A stretch of 64,000 nt of DNA from Actinomadura madurae (GTDB lineage: Bacteria > Actinomycetota > Actinomycetes > Streptosporangiales > Streptosporangiaceae): contig NZ_FOVH01000010.1 of assembly GCF_900115095.1 (NCBI RefSeq), positions 1 through 64,000 of the forward strand, given 5' to 3'. The translations under genes were made by a program, and so were the position numbers. This document shows, in pieces, positions 7,327-16,561 of the stretch; position 1 is the stretch's first letter, and every line of letters starts with the position of its first letter. Under the pieces are notes generated by a model. That model was not told the DNA's origin, did not search any database, and saw only the letters and a program-made list of their open reading frames with translations.

Positions 7327-9984
7327 TCAGGGCACCGAAAGGTCGTGCGCGCCGCCGCGGGGCCGGTCGCCATCGGTGGTCGCCGCGGCGGTGAGGTAGT
7401 CCTGGAGTTCGCGGTGCCGGAACTGGTAGGTGGCACCGCTGACGCGCAGCAGCCTCGCCTCGCAGGCCCAGTCGAGGAAGGTCCACAGCCGCAGCGGGAG
7501 CAGGCCGCGGGCGGCCGCGACGATCAGGCCGATCATGGTGCGGGACCAGGCGATCGCGCCGAAGGCGAGGCCGAACGCCACGCCGCCGATGAGCGCGCAG
7601 GCCAGGGACGTGAGGACGTCCTGGTTCATGACGAACACCAGGAAGGCCGCGACGCCGCCGGTGAGGCCGAACGCGACCCCGATCATCGGGTTGCGGTGCA
7701 GGGCCTCGCGGGGGTGGGCCAGCTCGGCGTCCTTGCTCCAGCCGCCCGTGGCGATCTTGAAGGTGATGCCGAGCGCGACGGCCAGGGCGAACGCGCCCGC
7801 GACCCCCGCGGCAAGGGGGAGCGGGTCGGCGTGGGCGAGGCGGACCGGCGGCAGCCCGGTGAGGGCGCCGCACAGGCCGAAGCCCAGCAGGGTGAGCGGC
7901 TGGGCGCGGACCGCCTCCGGCACGGTCATGCGCTCGGCTCCCCGCCGCCCGATCGCGGTCAGCCCGATGACCGCCCCGAACACCGTGCCGCCGGTCGCGC
8001 CCGCGGCGGCGGCGAAGGCGGGACCGAAGACGTCGCCGCCGGTCAGCGCGAACCCGGTCAGTCCGCCCAGCACGCCGGCCGGGGCACCGGCGAGGGCGCC
8101 GAGCAGGCCGCCGGTCACGCGCCGCCGGTAGGGCACGCTGGTGCGCCCGCCGGCGGCGGTCGGCCACGGCGACAGGGCCAGGCCGGTCGCGGTCGCCACC
8201 CAGCCCGCCATGAGCGCCAGGGTGAGCCCCGCCTCCGGGACGGGGACGCCGAGCGGGTCGCCGGGACGGTCGAGGGCCGAGCCCGTCCAGAACGCCAGCA
8301 TCGCGACGACCGCGAGGGCCGCGCAGCACAGGCCGTGCAGGGCCCGGATCCGGCGCCGGCCGCCGATCGGCCACAGCAGGTGCGGGACGATGTCGATCGC
8401 CGTCAGGCCGGACGGCGGCCGGTCCGTCTGGGCGGCCTGCCACTGGAGGTGGGCGGCCAGGCGCACGAGCCACGAACGCACCTGTTCGGGACGGTAGGGG
8501 ACCCCGTGGGTGGTGCGGGGCGTCAGCCGGGTCGCCGCGGGGATGTAGGCGTCCAGGAGCCTGCGGGTGATCCGCGATGCCTCGGTGTAGGGGTCGCCGG
8601 CCGGGTCGGCGCCGAGCAGCTCGGCCGGGTCGGCGCCGGACTCCACGGCGGTCGCGGTCAGCAGCAGCCGCCACGGGGTGGCCAGGGCGGTGTGGACCGC
8701 CTTGCCCGCCGGGCCCGACAGGGCCGCGAGGATGCCGTCCCGGCCCGTCCGGTGCGGGTGGCCGTCCGGCCAGCGGGCGCGCAGGTAGGTGTCGATCTGC
8801 TCGATCGTCAGGTCGTGCAGGTGGATCCGGACCGCGCCGTCGAGCCCGGCCCGCGCCTCCGACAGCTCGGCGTGGCGGTCGGCCCGGCAGGTCACCACGG
8901 CCGCGCCGGGCCGCCGTCCGGAGAAGTCGCTGTACCGGTTGAGCTCGGTGAGCAGCCCGATCGCGCGGCGGGGCGGGCCGGTGGCGGGTTCGGGGTCCAG
9001 CTCGTCCAGCCCGTCCACGACCGGCAGCACCCGGCGGTCCCGCACCAGCCGCTCGGCGTCCCCGGACGAGAGCCCGAAGTCCTGCACCAGCTGCTCGCTC
9101 AGCCATGACTCGAACGGGGTGCCCGGGGTCCACCGGGCGGCGTTCAGGCGTACCGGCACCATCGCGCGGCCGTCCGCAGGCCCGCCGGACGTCATGAAGG
9201 ACTCCAGGAGCTGCAGGACGAGCTCGATGGCGAGGACCGTCTTGCCCGCCCCCGACTCGCCCACGACGAGCAGGCGTTTCGAGGGCAGGCCGGTGAAGAC
9301 GCGGCCGATCGAGGAGAGGTCGTCCGCCACCTCGGCCGCGGCTTCCCGGGGGAGCGGTCCCGTGTCCGGTCCGAAGGAGACCGGCGCGATGCTGTAGCCG
9401 CCGAGCAGGCCTTTGCGCGCTCTGTCCTCCTCGCGGACCACCCGGCGCGCCAGCAGTTCCAGGGCTTGGTCCGGCTCGGCACGGACGATGGTCCGCTCCG
9501 CCTGGACCGTCGCGCCGACCGTCACGGGCGACTCCGGCGCGGCCTCCCGCACGGCCGCCTCTTCCCGCACGGCCGCCTCTTCCCGCACGGCCGCCTCTTC
9601 CCGCGCCGCCGGTTCCTCCGGCACCGGGCCGGGGGAGGACCCGGCGAGCACGTCTCTGGCCGCCCGCCAGCGCTGGAGCTCCCCGGGGATCAGCTCGGCC
9701 GGATGGTCGCCGTTGCGGAGGCAGGCGGTGACGAACGCCTTCACGAAGTCCCAGCGGGGCAGCTTGCCGGTCTGCCGCAGGACGTGCGAGGTCGTGCTCT
9801 TGGGCAGCGCGTCGATCGTGGTCCCGTCGGAGGACACGATCTGGCCGCCGAGGGCGCGGAGCCTGCTCAGCGACGGCTCGCCCGCCCACCGCCGCAGCAG
9901 GACGAGCGACCGGACGAAGTCCGCCGTCGTGCCGTCCTCCCGCGGACCCGGAGGAGCCGGTGGACCGGACCGGTCCGTGGTCAT
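7327..9984 (-). CDS. NACHT-type STAND NTPase with C-terminal membrane domain
   Basis: This 885-residue protein has an N-terminal helical/HTH-like region (residues 15-80). An Ala/Glu/Arg repeat linker follows (about 127-145), then a NACHT NTPase with Walker A VVGESGAGKT (about 233-242) and Walker B LPVVDGLDEL (about 315-325). From about residue 550 to 830 there are roughly eight Gly/Ala-rich hydrophobic segments, then the soluble tail FRHRELQDYLTAAA typical of actinobacterial NACHT proteins. GAGGAGGG lies 8 nt before ATG 9984, which overlaps the previous stop as ATGA. STAND NTPases are signal-sensing switches, several of them in phage defence. The membrane domain suggests an effector or sensor at the cytoplasmic membrane. 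Its specific role is unknown. Confidence 0.8.
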   Translation of the reverse strand: MTTDRSGPPAPPGPREDGTTADFVRSLVLLRRWAGEPSLSRLRALGGQIVSSDGTTIDALPKSTTSHVLRQTGKLPRWDFVKAFVTACLRNGDHPAELIPGELQRWRAARDVLAGSSPGPVPEEPAAREEAAVREEAAVREEAAVREAAPESPVTVGATVQAERTIVRAEPDQALELLARRVVREEDRARKGLLGGYSIAPVSFGPDTGPLPREAAAEVADDLSSIGRVFTGLPSKRLLVVGESGAGKTVLAIELVLQLLESFMTSGGPADGRAMVPVRLNAARWTPGTPFESWLSEQLVQDFGLSSGDAERLVRDRRVLPVVDGLDELDPEPATGPPRRAIGLLTELNRYSDFSGRRPGAAVVTCRADRHAELSEARAGLDGAVRIHLHDLTIEQIDTYLRARWPDGHPHRTGRDGILAALSGPAGKAVHTALATPWRLLLTATAVESGADPAELLGADPAGDPYTEASRITRRLLDAYIPAATRLTPRTTHGVPYRPEQVRSWLVRLAAHLQWQAAQTDRPPSGLTAIDIVPHLLWPIGGRRRIRALHGLCCAALAVVAMLAFWTGSALDRPGDPLGVPVPEAGLTLALMAGWVATATGLALSPWPTAAGGRTSVPYRRRVTGGLLGALAGAPAGVLGGLTGFALTGGDVFGPAFAAAAGATGGTVFGAVIGLTAIGRRGAERMTVPEAVRAQPLTLLGFGLCGALTGLPPVRLAHADPLPLAAGVAGAFALAVALGITFKIATGGWSKDAELAHPREALHRNPMIGVAFGLTGGVAAFLVFVMNQDVLTSLACALIGGVAFGLAFGAIAWSRTMIGLIVAAARGLLPLRLWTFLDWACEARLLRVSGATYQFRHRELQDYLTAAATTDGDRPRGGAHDLSVP
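9551..9604 (-). repeat. Three perfect 18-bp tandem repeats inside the NACHT gene
   Basis: The unit ACGGCCGCCTCTTCCCGC occurs three times without mismatch, in frame. It encodes repeated six-residue Glu/Ala/Val/Arg units in the linker between the N-terminal domain and the NTPase. Whole-unit gain or loss would change linker length without a frameshift. Confidence 0.9.
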
Positions 9985-10649
9985 CGGCCCGCCCTCCTCA
10001 CCAGCGACCACTCGAACTCCGCCCAGCCGCGCCCTCGCCACCGGCCGCCCTCCCGGACGGTGCCCTCCAGCGTCTGCACATGGCGTGATTCCATCAGGAA
10101 GTTGCGCGCCTCGTCGACGGCGACCAGCTCGCGGCCGACCGCGATGGGGACGAACCCGTGCTTGGGGATGTAGACCCATCGGCCGCGATCCCAGTCGTAG
10201 GGATCGAACCAATGGTGGCGGACCGTTCCCGACACCCGTGTCTCCGCTCCCGTCCGGGTCAGCGTGAACGAGCCCTCCGAGCGCAGCAGGCTCATCCGGC
10301 TGACATAGAACAGCTCCGTCCCGATGAACGCGTTGATCCGGGCGTCCCAGTGGTCGTGCACCCAGGTCGAGGAGCCGTCGCGCATCTTCCTCGCCTCCCG
10401 TTCGAGCTGCCGCTCGAACCGGCGGTGGTTCTTGCGCTCGGCCCGCTGGATCGCCTTGAAGGAGCGCAGCCAGCGCAGCGACATTGTTCTGGAGGCGCCG
10501 GCGCCGTCCATGAAGTGCTCCAGGAAGTCGCCCGCGATCGGGTGGACCTGCCTGCCCTCGTCGATGATCGAGCGGAACAGCGCGACCAGTTCCGGGGCGG
10601 GCCTGTCGGTCCGCCGCCGGAAACCGCGAAGGAACATTCCTAGCGACAT
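9981..10649 (-). CDS. Protein of unknown function between two STAND NTPase genes
   Basis: I do not recognise this 222-residue protein. The first half is helical and highly charged (AIQRAERKNHRRFERQLERE near residues 68-87), with no signal peptide or membrane segment. The second half is beta-rich and Trp-rich. Its most striking stretch, HHWFDPYDWDRGRWVYIPKH (about 145-164), looks like a compact enzymatic or binding site. ATG 10649 overlaps the end of the WD40 gene by 10 nt, and the stop overlaps the NACHT start as ATGA, so the three proteins should be made together. It may be the effector or ligand handler of the module, which is inference from position. The DxYD motif recalls some toxin-like domains but no family can be assigned. 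Confidence 0.75.
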   Translation of the reverse strand: MSLGMFLRGFRRRTDRPAPELVALFRSIIDEGRQVHPIAGDFLEHFMDGAGASRTMSLRWLRSFKAIQRAERKNHRRFERQLEREARKMRDGSSTWVHDHWDARINAFIGTELFYVSRMSLLRSEGSFTLTRTGAETRVSGTVRHHWFDPYDWDRGRWVYIPKHGFVPIAVGRELVAVDEARNFLMESRHVQTLEGTVREGGRWRGRGWAEFEWSLVRRAGR

Positions 10650-13600
10650 ATCTGCTGGTAAGGCTCGTCCGGGATGTACTGCTTCCATTCGGCGCGGGTG
10701 AGGGACCGGCCCGCGCCCGCGCAGACCGTCCCGGCGGGGTCGGCGGGCACGGCGACGTCCCACAGCCGCACCTTCTTGTCGTTGCCCACGCTGGCGAGGG
10801 CGCGCCCGTCCGGGCTGTAGGCGAGAGCCGTGACCGATCCGGTATGGCCCGTCAGCGGCGGCCCGATCTGGCGGCGTGTCCGCAGGTCCCACAGCCGCAC
10901 GCTCTCGTCCACCGAGCCGGTGGCGAGGACGGTGCCGTCCGGGCTGAAGGCGGTCGTGTAGACGGCGTCGGTGTGGCCGGTGAGGGCGGCTCCGCTCTCG
11001 CGGCGGCGCGCCACGTCCCACAGCCGCACGGTGCCGTCGCCCGGCGAGGTGGCGAGGGTCCCGCCGTCCGGGGAGAACGTCAGGTCGCCGGTGAGGGCTC
11101 CGCCGACCGCGTTCGGCAGCGCGCGCCCGACCTGGCGGCGGGCGGCCACATCGAAGAACCGGACGGCGCGGTCATTGCCCGCGGTGGCCAGGAGAGTGCC
11201 GTCGGGGCTGAACGACATCGTCTCGACCGAGTCGGCGCCGCCCGGGAAGGTGATGCGGGGCCCGACCTCGCGGCGGCGGGCGAGGTCCCAGAAACCGATG
11301 ACATCGCCGGTGCGGAAGGCCATGAGCCGGCCGTCGGGGCTGAGCTCGACGGCCCAGCCCTCCTTGCCCGTGTCGACGGGCGGGCCGGCCTGGCGCTGGG
11401 TGGCGGTGTCCCACACCCTGATGACGCCGCCGGCGCTCACCGTGATGAGCGTCCTCCCGCCCGGCCCGAAGCCGATCTCGAACACCGTGTTCTGACCGGA
11501 CGGCGGGCCGCCGGGTTCCAGGCCGTCGCCGATCTGGCGCTGGGTCGCCACGTCCCACAGCCGCGCCGCGCGGTCGGCCTCCGTCGTGCCGGGGGCGCCG
11601 GCGCCGGGACCCGGGGCGGCGAGGGTCCTGCCGTCCGGGCTGAAGGCGACGGCGGACAGGCTGGTCATCGTCGTGCCGAGCTGCCGGTGGACCCGGGCGT
11701 CCCACAGCCACACGGTGGCCTCGTCGCCGATGGCGACGAGGGTCCTCCCGTCCGGTCCGTACTCCACCGCGCGGACGGGAAGCCGCTGATCGTTCAGTGC
11801 CGGGCCCACCTGCCGGTGGGCGACGGTGTCCCACAGCCGGAGGTAGCCGTCCTCTCCGGCGGTGGCGAGCCTCGTGCCGTCCGGGCTGAAGGCCACGCTG
11901 GAGAAGGGGCGGCCCTCAGCCGGGCCGCGCAGCGCGCCGCCGATCTGCTTGCGGGTGGAGATGTTCCACAGCCGGGCGGTCTTGTCCTTGCTCACGGTCG
12001 CCAGGGTCGTCCCGTCCGGGCTGATGGACAGGTCGTCGATGCCGTCGGAGTGCCCGGTGAACGCCTTTCCGGCCTGGCGCCGCGTCGCGGTGTCCCAGAG
12101 CCGCGCGGTGCCGTCGGCCCCGGCGGTGACCAGGTGCCTCCCGTCCGGGGTGAAGGCCACCGCGCGGATGGCGTGGCCGCCGGACTTCGTGTCGGGGGTG
12201 CCGAGGGTGGGGCCGATCTGCTCGCGGGCGGCGATGTCCCACAGCCGGGTGGTGCCCTCGTAGGTCGACGTGGCGAGAGTCCTTCCGTCCGGGCTGAAGG
12301 CCATGGTCTGCGCGAAACCCAGCAGCTCGTCGGGATCCTGGGTGTTCAGCGGGCCGCCCGACGGCTTCCGCGTGGCCACGTCCCAGAACCGGACGGTCAT
12401 CTCGCAGACCACGGCCAGGGTCTTCCCGTCGGGGCTGAAGGCCACGTCGAAGCCCGCGCCGCAGCCGCCCTCCGGATGGGTGACCGGGCCGCCGAGCCGC
12501 CGGCGGGTCGCGGTGTCCCACAATTGCACGGCGCCGGTGTCGCCCCTCCCGACCGCCATGACCGAGCCGCGCGGGGCGAGCGCCAGCTCCTCGTCGGGGA
12601 CGCTCCCGCCGTACCCGGGCAGGACGGCCCGCGCCGGACGCGCCGCCGCGTCCAGCATCCGGTACCGGGCCTCCGGGGTCGGCGCGATCCGCCACGCCGC
12701 CACCGCGAGCAGGGCGGAGATCACCGGGTCGTCGGCGATCTCGCTCTGCGCCGCCAGCTGCCGCGACACCGCCAGGCCGCGCTGCCGGTCGGCGTTGCCC
12801 GCGGCGTCCACCGCGGCGACGGCGGCGAGCACGGCGGCCGCCGCCAGGACCGCCAGCCCCGCCATGACCATGCCGCGGCGGCGGCTCGCCCGCCTGGCGG
12901 CCGCCGCCGACGCCGCGACGAACCCCGTCACGGTGGAGCCGGGCGGCGGGAAGCTGTCGGGGTCGCGCTCCCAGCGAAGCCGCGCGTCCTCGACCGACAG
13001 CAGCCGGGCGCCCCGGTACAGGAACGCGGGGTCACGGTGGTTCTCGTCCCACCGCTCGGCGTCCTCGACCAGCCGGTCGTACACCGCCTGCGCGGTCAGG
13101 TCGGGTTCGAGCCACTGCCGCAGCGTCGGCCAGCCGGTGAGCAGCGCGTCGTGCGCGATCTCGACGCCGTCCTCGTGCAGGGTGAGCAACCGCCGGCCGG
13201 CGAACGCCGACAGCAGCGCCTCGACCCGCTCGCGCCGCTCCGCCGAGTCCGCCCCCGCGGCGGCATGGATCTCGGCCGGGGTGGCGGCGCGCCGCGCCGC
13301 CCGTCCGCCCGCCGTGATCACCGTTAACCGGCGGAACACCCTGAGCGCGGTCTTGCGGTCCTCCGGCGGCAGGTGCGCGAGGACCTGGTCGGCCGTGCGC
13401 TGCACCGAGTCGCGGACCCGGCCCGAGTCCTCATAGCCGCGGACGGTCAGCCGGCCGTTCTCGCGCCTCTCCCACGTGTTGAGCAGCGCCTGCGACAGCA
13501 GCGGCAGGGCCCCGGGCTCGTAACGGCCCTCGGCCGTGCGGCCCTCGCCCAGCTCGCTCAGGATCAGCTCCACCAGGCCGGGCTCGAGCTCCAGCCCGGC

Positions 13601-14347
13601 CGCCGCCGCGGGACCGGTGACGGCCAGCCGCAGATCCGACTCCGTCATCGGCTCGACGATGACCTGGCCGTCCTGGATGGCCTCGGCGAACTGCGGATAG
13701 GCCGCGCAGCGGTCCCAGTAGTCCGCGCGCACACCGACCACCACCCCGGCGCGGCGCGGCCCCTCGGCCATGGCGTGCAGCGCGCGCAAGAACACCTGCC
13801 GCTCCCGCTCGTCGGAGACCAGGGTGAACAGATCCTCGAACTGGTCGACCACCAGCACGAAACGGCCGTCCGGGGCGGCCGACTCGGAGGGCCCGGAAGG
13901 GAGGTCCCACGGGTCGTCGCGCAAGCGCTCGCCCACCGCCTCGACCGGCCCGCCGAAGGCCCGCGTCCAGGCCTCCGCCAGCGCCCGCAGCGGCGTCGCG
14001 GTCGGTGTCATCAGCAGGCGCGGCCACAGCGCCGACCCGGCGAGCGGCAACGCGCCCTCCGCCAGCGCGGGCAGCAGGCCCGCCCGCAGCAGCGACGACT
14101 TGCCGACCCCCGATGCACCCGACACCAGCAGGATCGTCCCGCGCTCCTTCAGCCGCGGCCCCAACCGGTCGACGAGATTGCGGGTCGCCTGCACGCGCCC
14201 GAAGAACACGTCGGTCCGGTCGGCCTCGAACGGCGCCAGACCTTGATATGGGCAGACATCTCTTTCATCGGGCCGCCGGGCTTCACCGTTCCTCAGCGGT
14301 ACCTGGGCCACGGCACTTCCGTGATCATCATCGTCCACCTCGGCCAT
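10640..14347 (-). CDS. nSTAND1 NTPase with C-terminal WD40 repeats
   Basis: About 1235 residues. CPYQGLAPFE and the FFGR motif mark the start of an nSTAND1 domain, with Walker A SGASGVGKSS (about residue 75) and Walker B LVVDQFEDLF (about 163). A winged-helix region and one hydrophobic segment (about 495-518) follow, then about 14 WD40 repeats ending in LWD/FWD (roughly 595-1200). The tail RAEWKQYIPDEPYQQIC is typical of this architecture. Fourteen blades fit two seven-bladed propellers. Candidate starts are ATG 14347, ATG 14356 and GTG 14416, none with a convincing ribosome-binding site. Such proteins are thought to sense a ligand through the propellers and oligomerise. It is the first gene of the STAND triad. 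Confidence 0.85.
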   Translation of the reverse strand: MAEVDDDDHGSAVAQVPLRNGEARRPDERDVCPYQGLAPFEADRTDVFFGRVQATRNLVDRLGPRLKERGTILLVSGASGVGKSSLLRAGLLPALAEGALPLAGSALWPRLLMTPTATPLRALAEAWTRAFGGPVEAVGERLRDDPWDLPSGPSESAAPDGRFVLVVDQFEDLFTLVSDERERQVFLRALHAMAEGPRRAGVVVGVRADYWDRCAAYPQFAEAIQDGQVIVEPMTESDLRLAVTGPAAAAGLELEPGLVELILSELGEGRTAEGRYEPGALPLLSQALLNTWERRENGRLTVRGYEDSGRVRDSVQRTADQVLAHLPPEDRKTALRVFRRLTVITAGGRAARRAATPAEIHAAAGADSAERRERVEALLSAFAGRRLLTLHEDGVEIAHDALLTGWPTLRQWLEPDLTAQAVYDRLVEDAERWDENHRDPAFLYRGARLLSVEDARLRWERDPDSFPPPGSTVTGFVAASAAAARRASRRRGMVMAGLAVLAAAAVLAAVAAVDAAGNADRQRGLAVSRQLAAQSEIADDPVISALLAVAAWRIAPTPEARYRMLDAAARPARAVLPGYGGSVPDEELALAPRGSVMAVGRGDTGAVQLWDTATRRRLGGPVTHPEGGCGAGFDVAFSPDGKTLAVVCEMTVRFWDVATRKPSGGPLNTQDPDELLGFAQTMAFSPDGRTLATSTYEGTTRLWDIAAREQIGPTLGTPDTKSGGHAIRAVAFTPDGRHLVTAGADGTARLWDTATRRQAGKAFTGHSDGIDDLSISPDGTTLATVSKDKTARLWNISTRKQIGGALRGPAEGRPFSSVAFSPDGTRLATAGEDGYLRLWDTVAHRQVGPALNDQRLPVRAVEYGPDGRTLVAIGDEATVWLWDARVHRQLGTTMTSLSAVAFSPDGRTLAAPGPGAGAPGTTEADRAARLWDVATQRQIGDGLEPGGPPSGQNTVFEIGFGPGGRTLITVSAGGVIRVWDTATQRQAGPPVDTGKEGWAVELSPDGRLMAFRTGDVIGFWDLARRREVGPRITFPGGADSVETMSFSPDGTLLATAGNDRAVRFFDVAARRQVGRALPNAVGGALTGDLTFSPDGGTLATSPGDGTVRLWDVARRRESGAALTGHTDAVYTTAFSPDGTVLATGSVDESVRLWDLRTRRQIGPPLTGHTGSVTALAYSPDGRALASVGNDKKVRLWDVAVPADPAGTVCAGAGRSLTRAEWKQYIPDEPYQQICR

Positions 14348-14704
14348 GCGTCTCATTCTCGCACCGCGCGCCGCCGCGTGATCAGGGTCGTCCGATTCCG
14401 TCCAGCCGCCGTCCACGGCCGGACCGGACGGGAGGGAGCGCGCGAAACCCTAGGTCATCAGGCTGCTCGGTTCACCGCGGCCGTATTGAGGCTGTCCGAA
14501 TCCGCGCAATTCCGTTCGACGCCTGATCCATACCCGCGGGGCCGCGTTCGATGGACGCGGGAGACGGGACGAAGACCGGTGAAAGAAGGGGGAGTAACCC
14601 GTCCTGATCATCGGGCACGTTATCGGGACGATGAGAATATCGACGACGGGGGACCCGCCGCGCCGGAGGACGCCGCGGCTCGGTCAGGCGGGGGTGTGAG
14701 GCCG
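14348..14704. other. 357-bp intergenic region upstream of the STAND operon
   Basis: No coding signal is convincing here. It lies between the start of the minus-strand WD40 gene and the end of the minus-strand response-regulator gene. It must therefore hold the promoter of the STAND operon and any terminator of the two-component operon. I found AT-richer patches around 14620-14645 but no clear -35/-10 pair or strong palindrome. Confidence 0.5.
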
Positions 14705-15364
14705 TCAGGTGCGGCGCGGGGTGACGAGGCCGGACTCGTAGGCGAAGACCACGAGCTGGGCGCGGTCCCTGGCCCGGAGCTTGGTCATCGCCCTGCTGAC
14801 GTGGGTCTTCGCGGTCGTCGGGCTGATCACCATCTGCGCGGCGATCTCGTCGTTGGACAGGCCCCGGGCCACCAGCGCGGTGACCTCGCGCTCGCGGTTG
14901 GTCAACACGTCGAGGACCGCGGGCATGGGCTCGGGGCGGCGGGTGACGTACTCGCCGATCAGGCGGCGGGTGATCGCGGGGGACAGCAGCGCGTCGCCGC
15001 GGGCCGCGACCCGGACCCCCTGCACCAGGTCGGCGGGCTCGGTGTCCTTGACCATGAACCCGCAGGCGCCGGCGCGCAGCGCGTTGAAGACGTACTCGTC
15101 CAGGCCGTAGTTGGTGAGGATCACGACGTGGACGCCGCCCAGCCGCTCGTCGGCGACGATCCGCCGGGTCGCCTCGATGCCGTCCATCACCGGCATCTGG
15201 ACGTCGACGAGGGCGACGTCGGGCCGGTGCTCGACGGCGAGCGCGACGCCCCGCTCGCCGTCCGCGGCCTCGGCCACCACCTCGATGTCGTCCTCGATCT
15301 CCAGCAGCGCGCGGAACCCGCCGCGGATGAGCGCCTGGTCGTCGACGAGCAGCACGCGGATCAC
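14705..15364 (-). CDS. NarL/LuxR-type response regulator
   Basis: The 219-residue protein has a receiver domain with acidic residues VDDQ near the start, the phospho-acceptor Asp in ALVDVQMPVMDG (about residue 53), a conserved Thr in VVILTNYG and Lys in MVKDTEP. A C-terminal LuxR helix-turn-helix follows (LTNREREVTALVARGLSNDE, then SPTTAKTHVSR). It overlaps the sensor kinase stop as ATGA, so the pair is translationally coupled. Phosphorylation by the kinase should promote DNA binding. The target is unknown, but the divergent MFS-cupin-ABC operon next to the kinase is the nearest candidate. Confidence 0.92.
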   Translation of the reverse strand: MIRVLLVDDQALIRGGFRALLEIEDDIEVVAEAADGERGVALAVEHRPDVALVDVQMPVMDGIEATRRIVADERLGGVHVVILTNYGLDEYVFNALRAGACGFMVKDTEPADLVQGVRVAARGDALLSPAITRRLIGEYVTRRPEPMPAVLDVLTNREREVTALVARGLSNDEIAAQMVISPTTAKTHVSRAMTKLRARDRAQLVVFAYESGLVTPRRT

Positions 15365-16503
15365 GCCGGTCCTCCGAGAGGCAGCTCGGCGCGGACGGTG
15401 AAGCCGGACTCGGGACGCGGCTCGGCCCGCAACCGGCCGCCGAGGGCCGTGACGCGCTCGCGCATGCCGAGCAGGCCCGTGCCGGGGACGGGCGGCGCGT
15501 CCGGGTCGGCCTCGCCGTGGTCGTCGACCCGCACGACGAGGTCCTCCTGCCGGTAGTCGATGACCACCTCCGCGGCCGCCCCGCCGGCGTGCCGGGACAC
15601 GTTGGTGAGCGCCTCCTGGACGATCCGGTACGCGGCCCGGTCCACCTCGGGCGGCAGCTCCCGGGGCGTGCCGGTGACCGTCACCGTGACCGGGAGGCCG
15701 GTCGAGCGGGCCCGCTCGACCAGGTCGTCCAGCCGGTCGAGGCCGCTGGCCGCGGTCTCGCCCTCGGAGCGGTCGTGGTCGCGCAGGACCTCCAGGGTCG
15801 CGCGCAGCTCGCGCATGGCGTCGCCGCTGGCCTCCTGGATGGCGACCAGCGCGGGGGGCACGTCCTCGCCCCGCCGGTGCGCCAGGTGGACGGCCACCCC
15901 CGCCTGGACCTTGATGATCGAGATGCTGTGGGTGAGGGAGTCGTGCAGCTCCCGGGCGATGCGCAGCCGCTCCTCGCCCGCGCGGCGCAGCGCCGCCTCC
16001 TCGCGGGTCCGCTCGGCCTCGGCGGCCCGCCGCTCGGCCTCCTCCAGGTACGCCTGCCGGTGCCGGGTCACCGTCGCCGCCGCCCCGGCCGCGACGAACC
16101 AGCCGACCAGCAGCGAGGTGCTCTGGAAGTTCTGCCCGGCCCCCTCGGCGCCGGGCAGGTTCACCGCGAAGCCGGTCCCGAGGAAGACCAGGCTCGCCAC
16201 CGCCGCCACCAGCTGGTGTCCGGCCCAGACCGCGGCGAACACCGCCACCATCACGGGGTAGGCGACCGCCGGACCCGGCTGGAGGTGCGCCGCGACCGCG
16301 AGCATGCAGGCCGCGCTGGCGAACAGCGCCACCAGGGGCGCCCGCCGCCAGGCGACGAGCGCGAGCGACCCGGCGAGGACGCCCGCGAAGTCCGGCGCGC
16401 CCGCGTCCGGCGTGTAGAGCAGGATGGCCGACAGCAGGACGGCCATCCCCGCGGCGAGCAGACCGTCCTGGGCGAGCGGCTGCAACCGGCCAATGAACCT
16501 CAT
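15361..16503 (-). CDS. Sensor histidine kinase (HisKA_3 / NarL-partner type)
   Basis: A 380-residue membrane kinase. About six short hydrophobic segments occupy residues 10-145 with almost no extracytoplasmic loop. A linker rich in Arg/Glu (about 145-180) is followed by the dimerisation helix RIARELHDSLTHSISIIKVQ with the phospho-acceptor His. The HATPase domain contains VQEALTNVSRHAGG (N box) and GTGLLGMRERV (G box). The small sensor region suggests detection of a signal within the membrane, as in kinases answering envelope-active compounds. It is the first gene of the pair with the response regulator. Confidence 0.9.
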   Translation of the reverse strand: MRFIGRLQPLAQDGLLAAGMAVLLSAILLYTPDAGAPDFAGVLAGSLALVAWRRAPLVALFASAACMLAVAAHLQPGPAVAYPVMVAVFAAVWAGHQLVAAVASLVFLGTGFAVNLPGAEGAGQNFQSTSLLVGWFVAAGAAATVTRHRQAYLEEAERRAAEAERTREEAALRRAGEERLRIARELHDSLTHSISIIKVQAGVAVHLAHRRGEDVPPALVAIQEASGDAMRELRATLEVLRDHDRSEGETAASGLDRLDDLVERARSTGLPVTVTVTGTPRELPPEVDRAAYRIVQEALTNVSRHAGGAAAEVVIDYRQEDLVVRVDDHGEADPDAPPVPGTGLLGMRERVTALGGRLRAEPRPESGFTVRAELPLGGPA

Positions 16504-16561
16504 TCGTGCAGATTAGAGCCTTTTTGTGGCGGAGTCCTCCGCAGCAGGTCGTAAGAGATCA

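Noticed and set aside
4163..7399. A 1078-codon open frame on the plus strand across the TetR, PucR and downstream region
   Set aside because: It is antisense to the TetR gene and out of frame with the GAF/PucR gene, is extremely Arg/Pro/Gly rich and has no domain. It is a by-product of high GC third positions.
10200..10240. Colicin M-type toxin domain in the unknown STAND-operon protein
   Set aside because: Only DxYD is present; the His-Arg pair that completes the known catalytic motif is missing, so I do not claim a toxin family.
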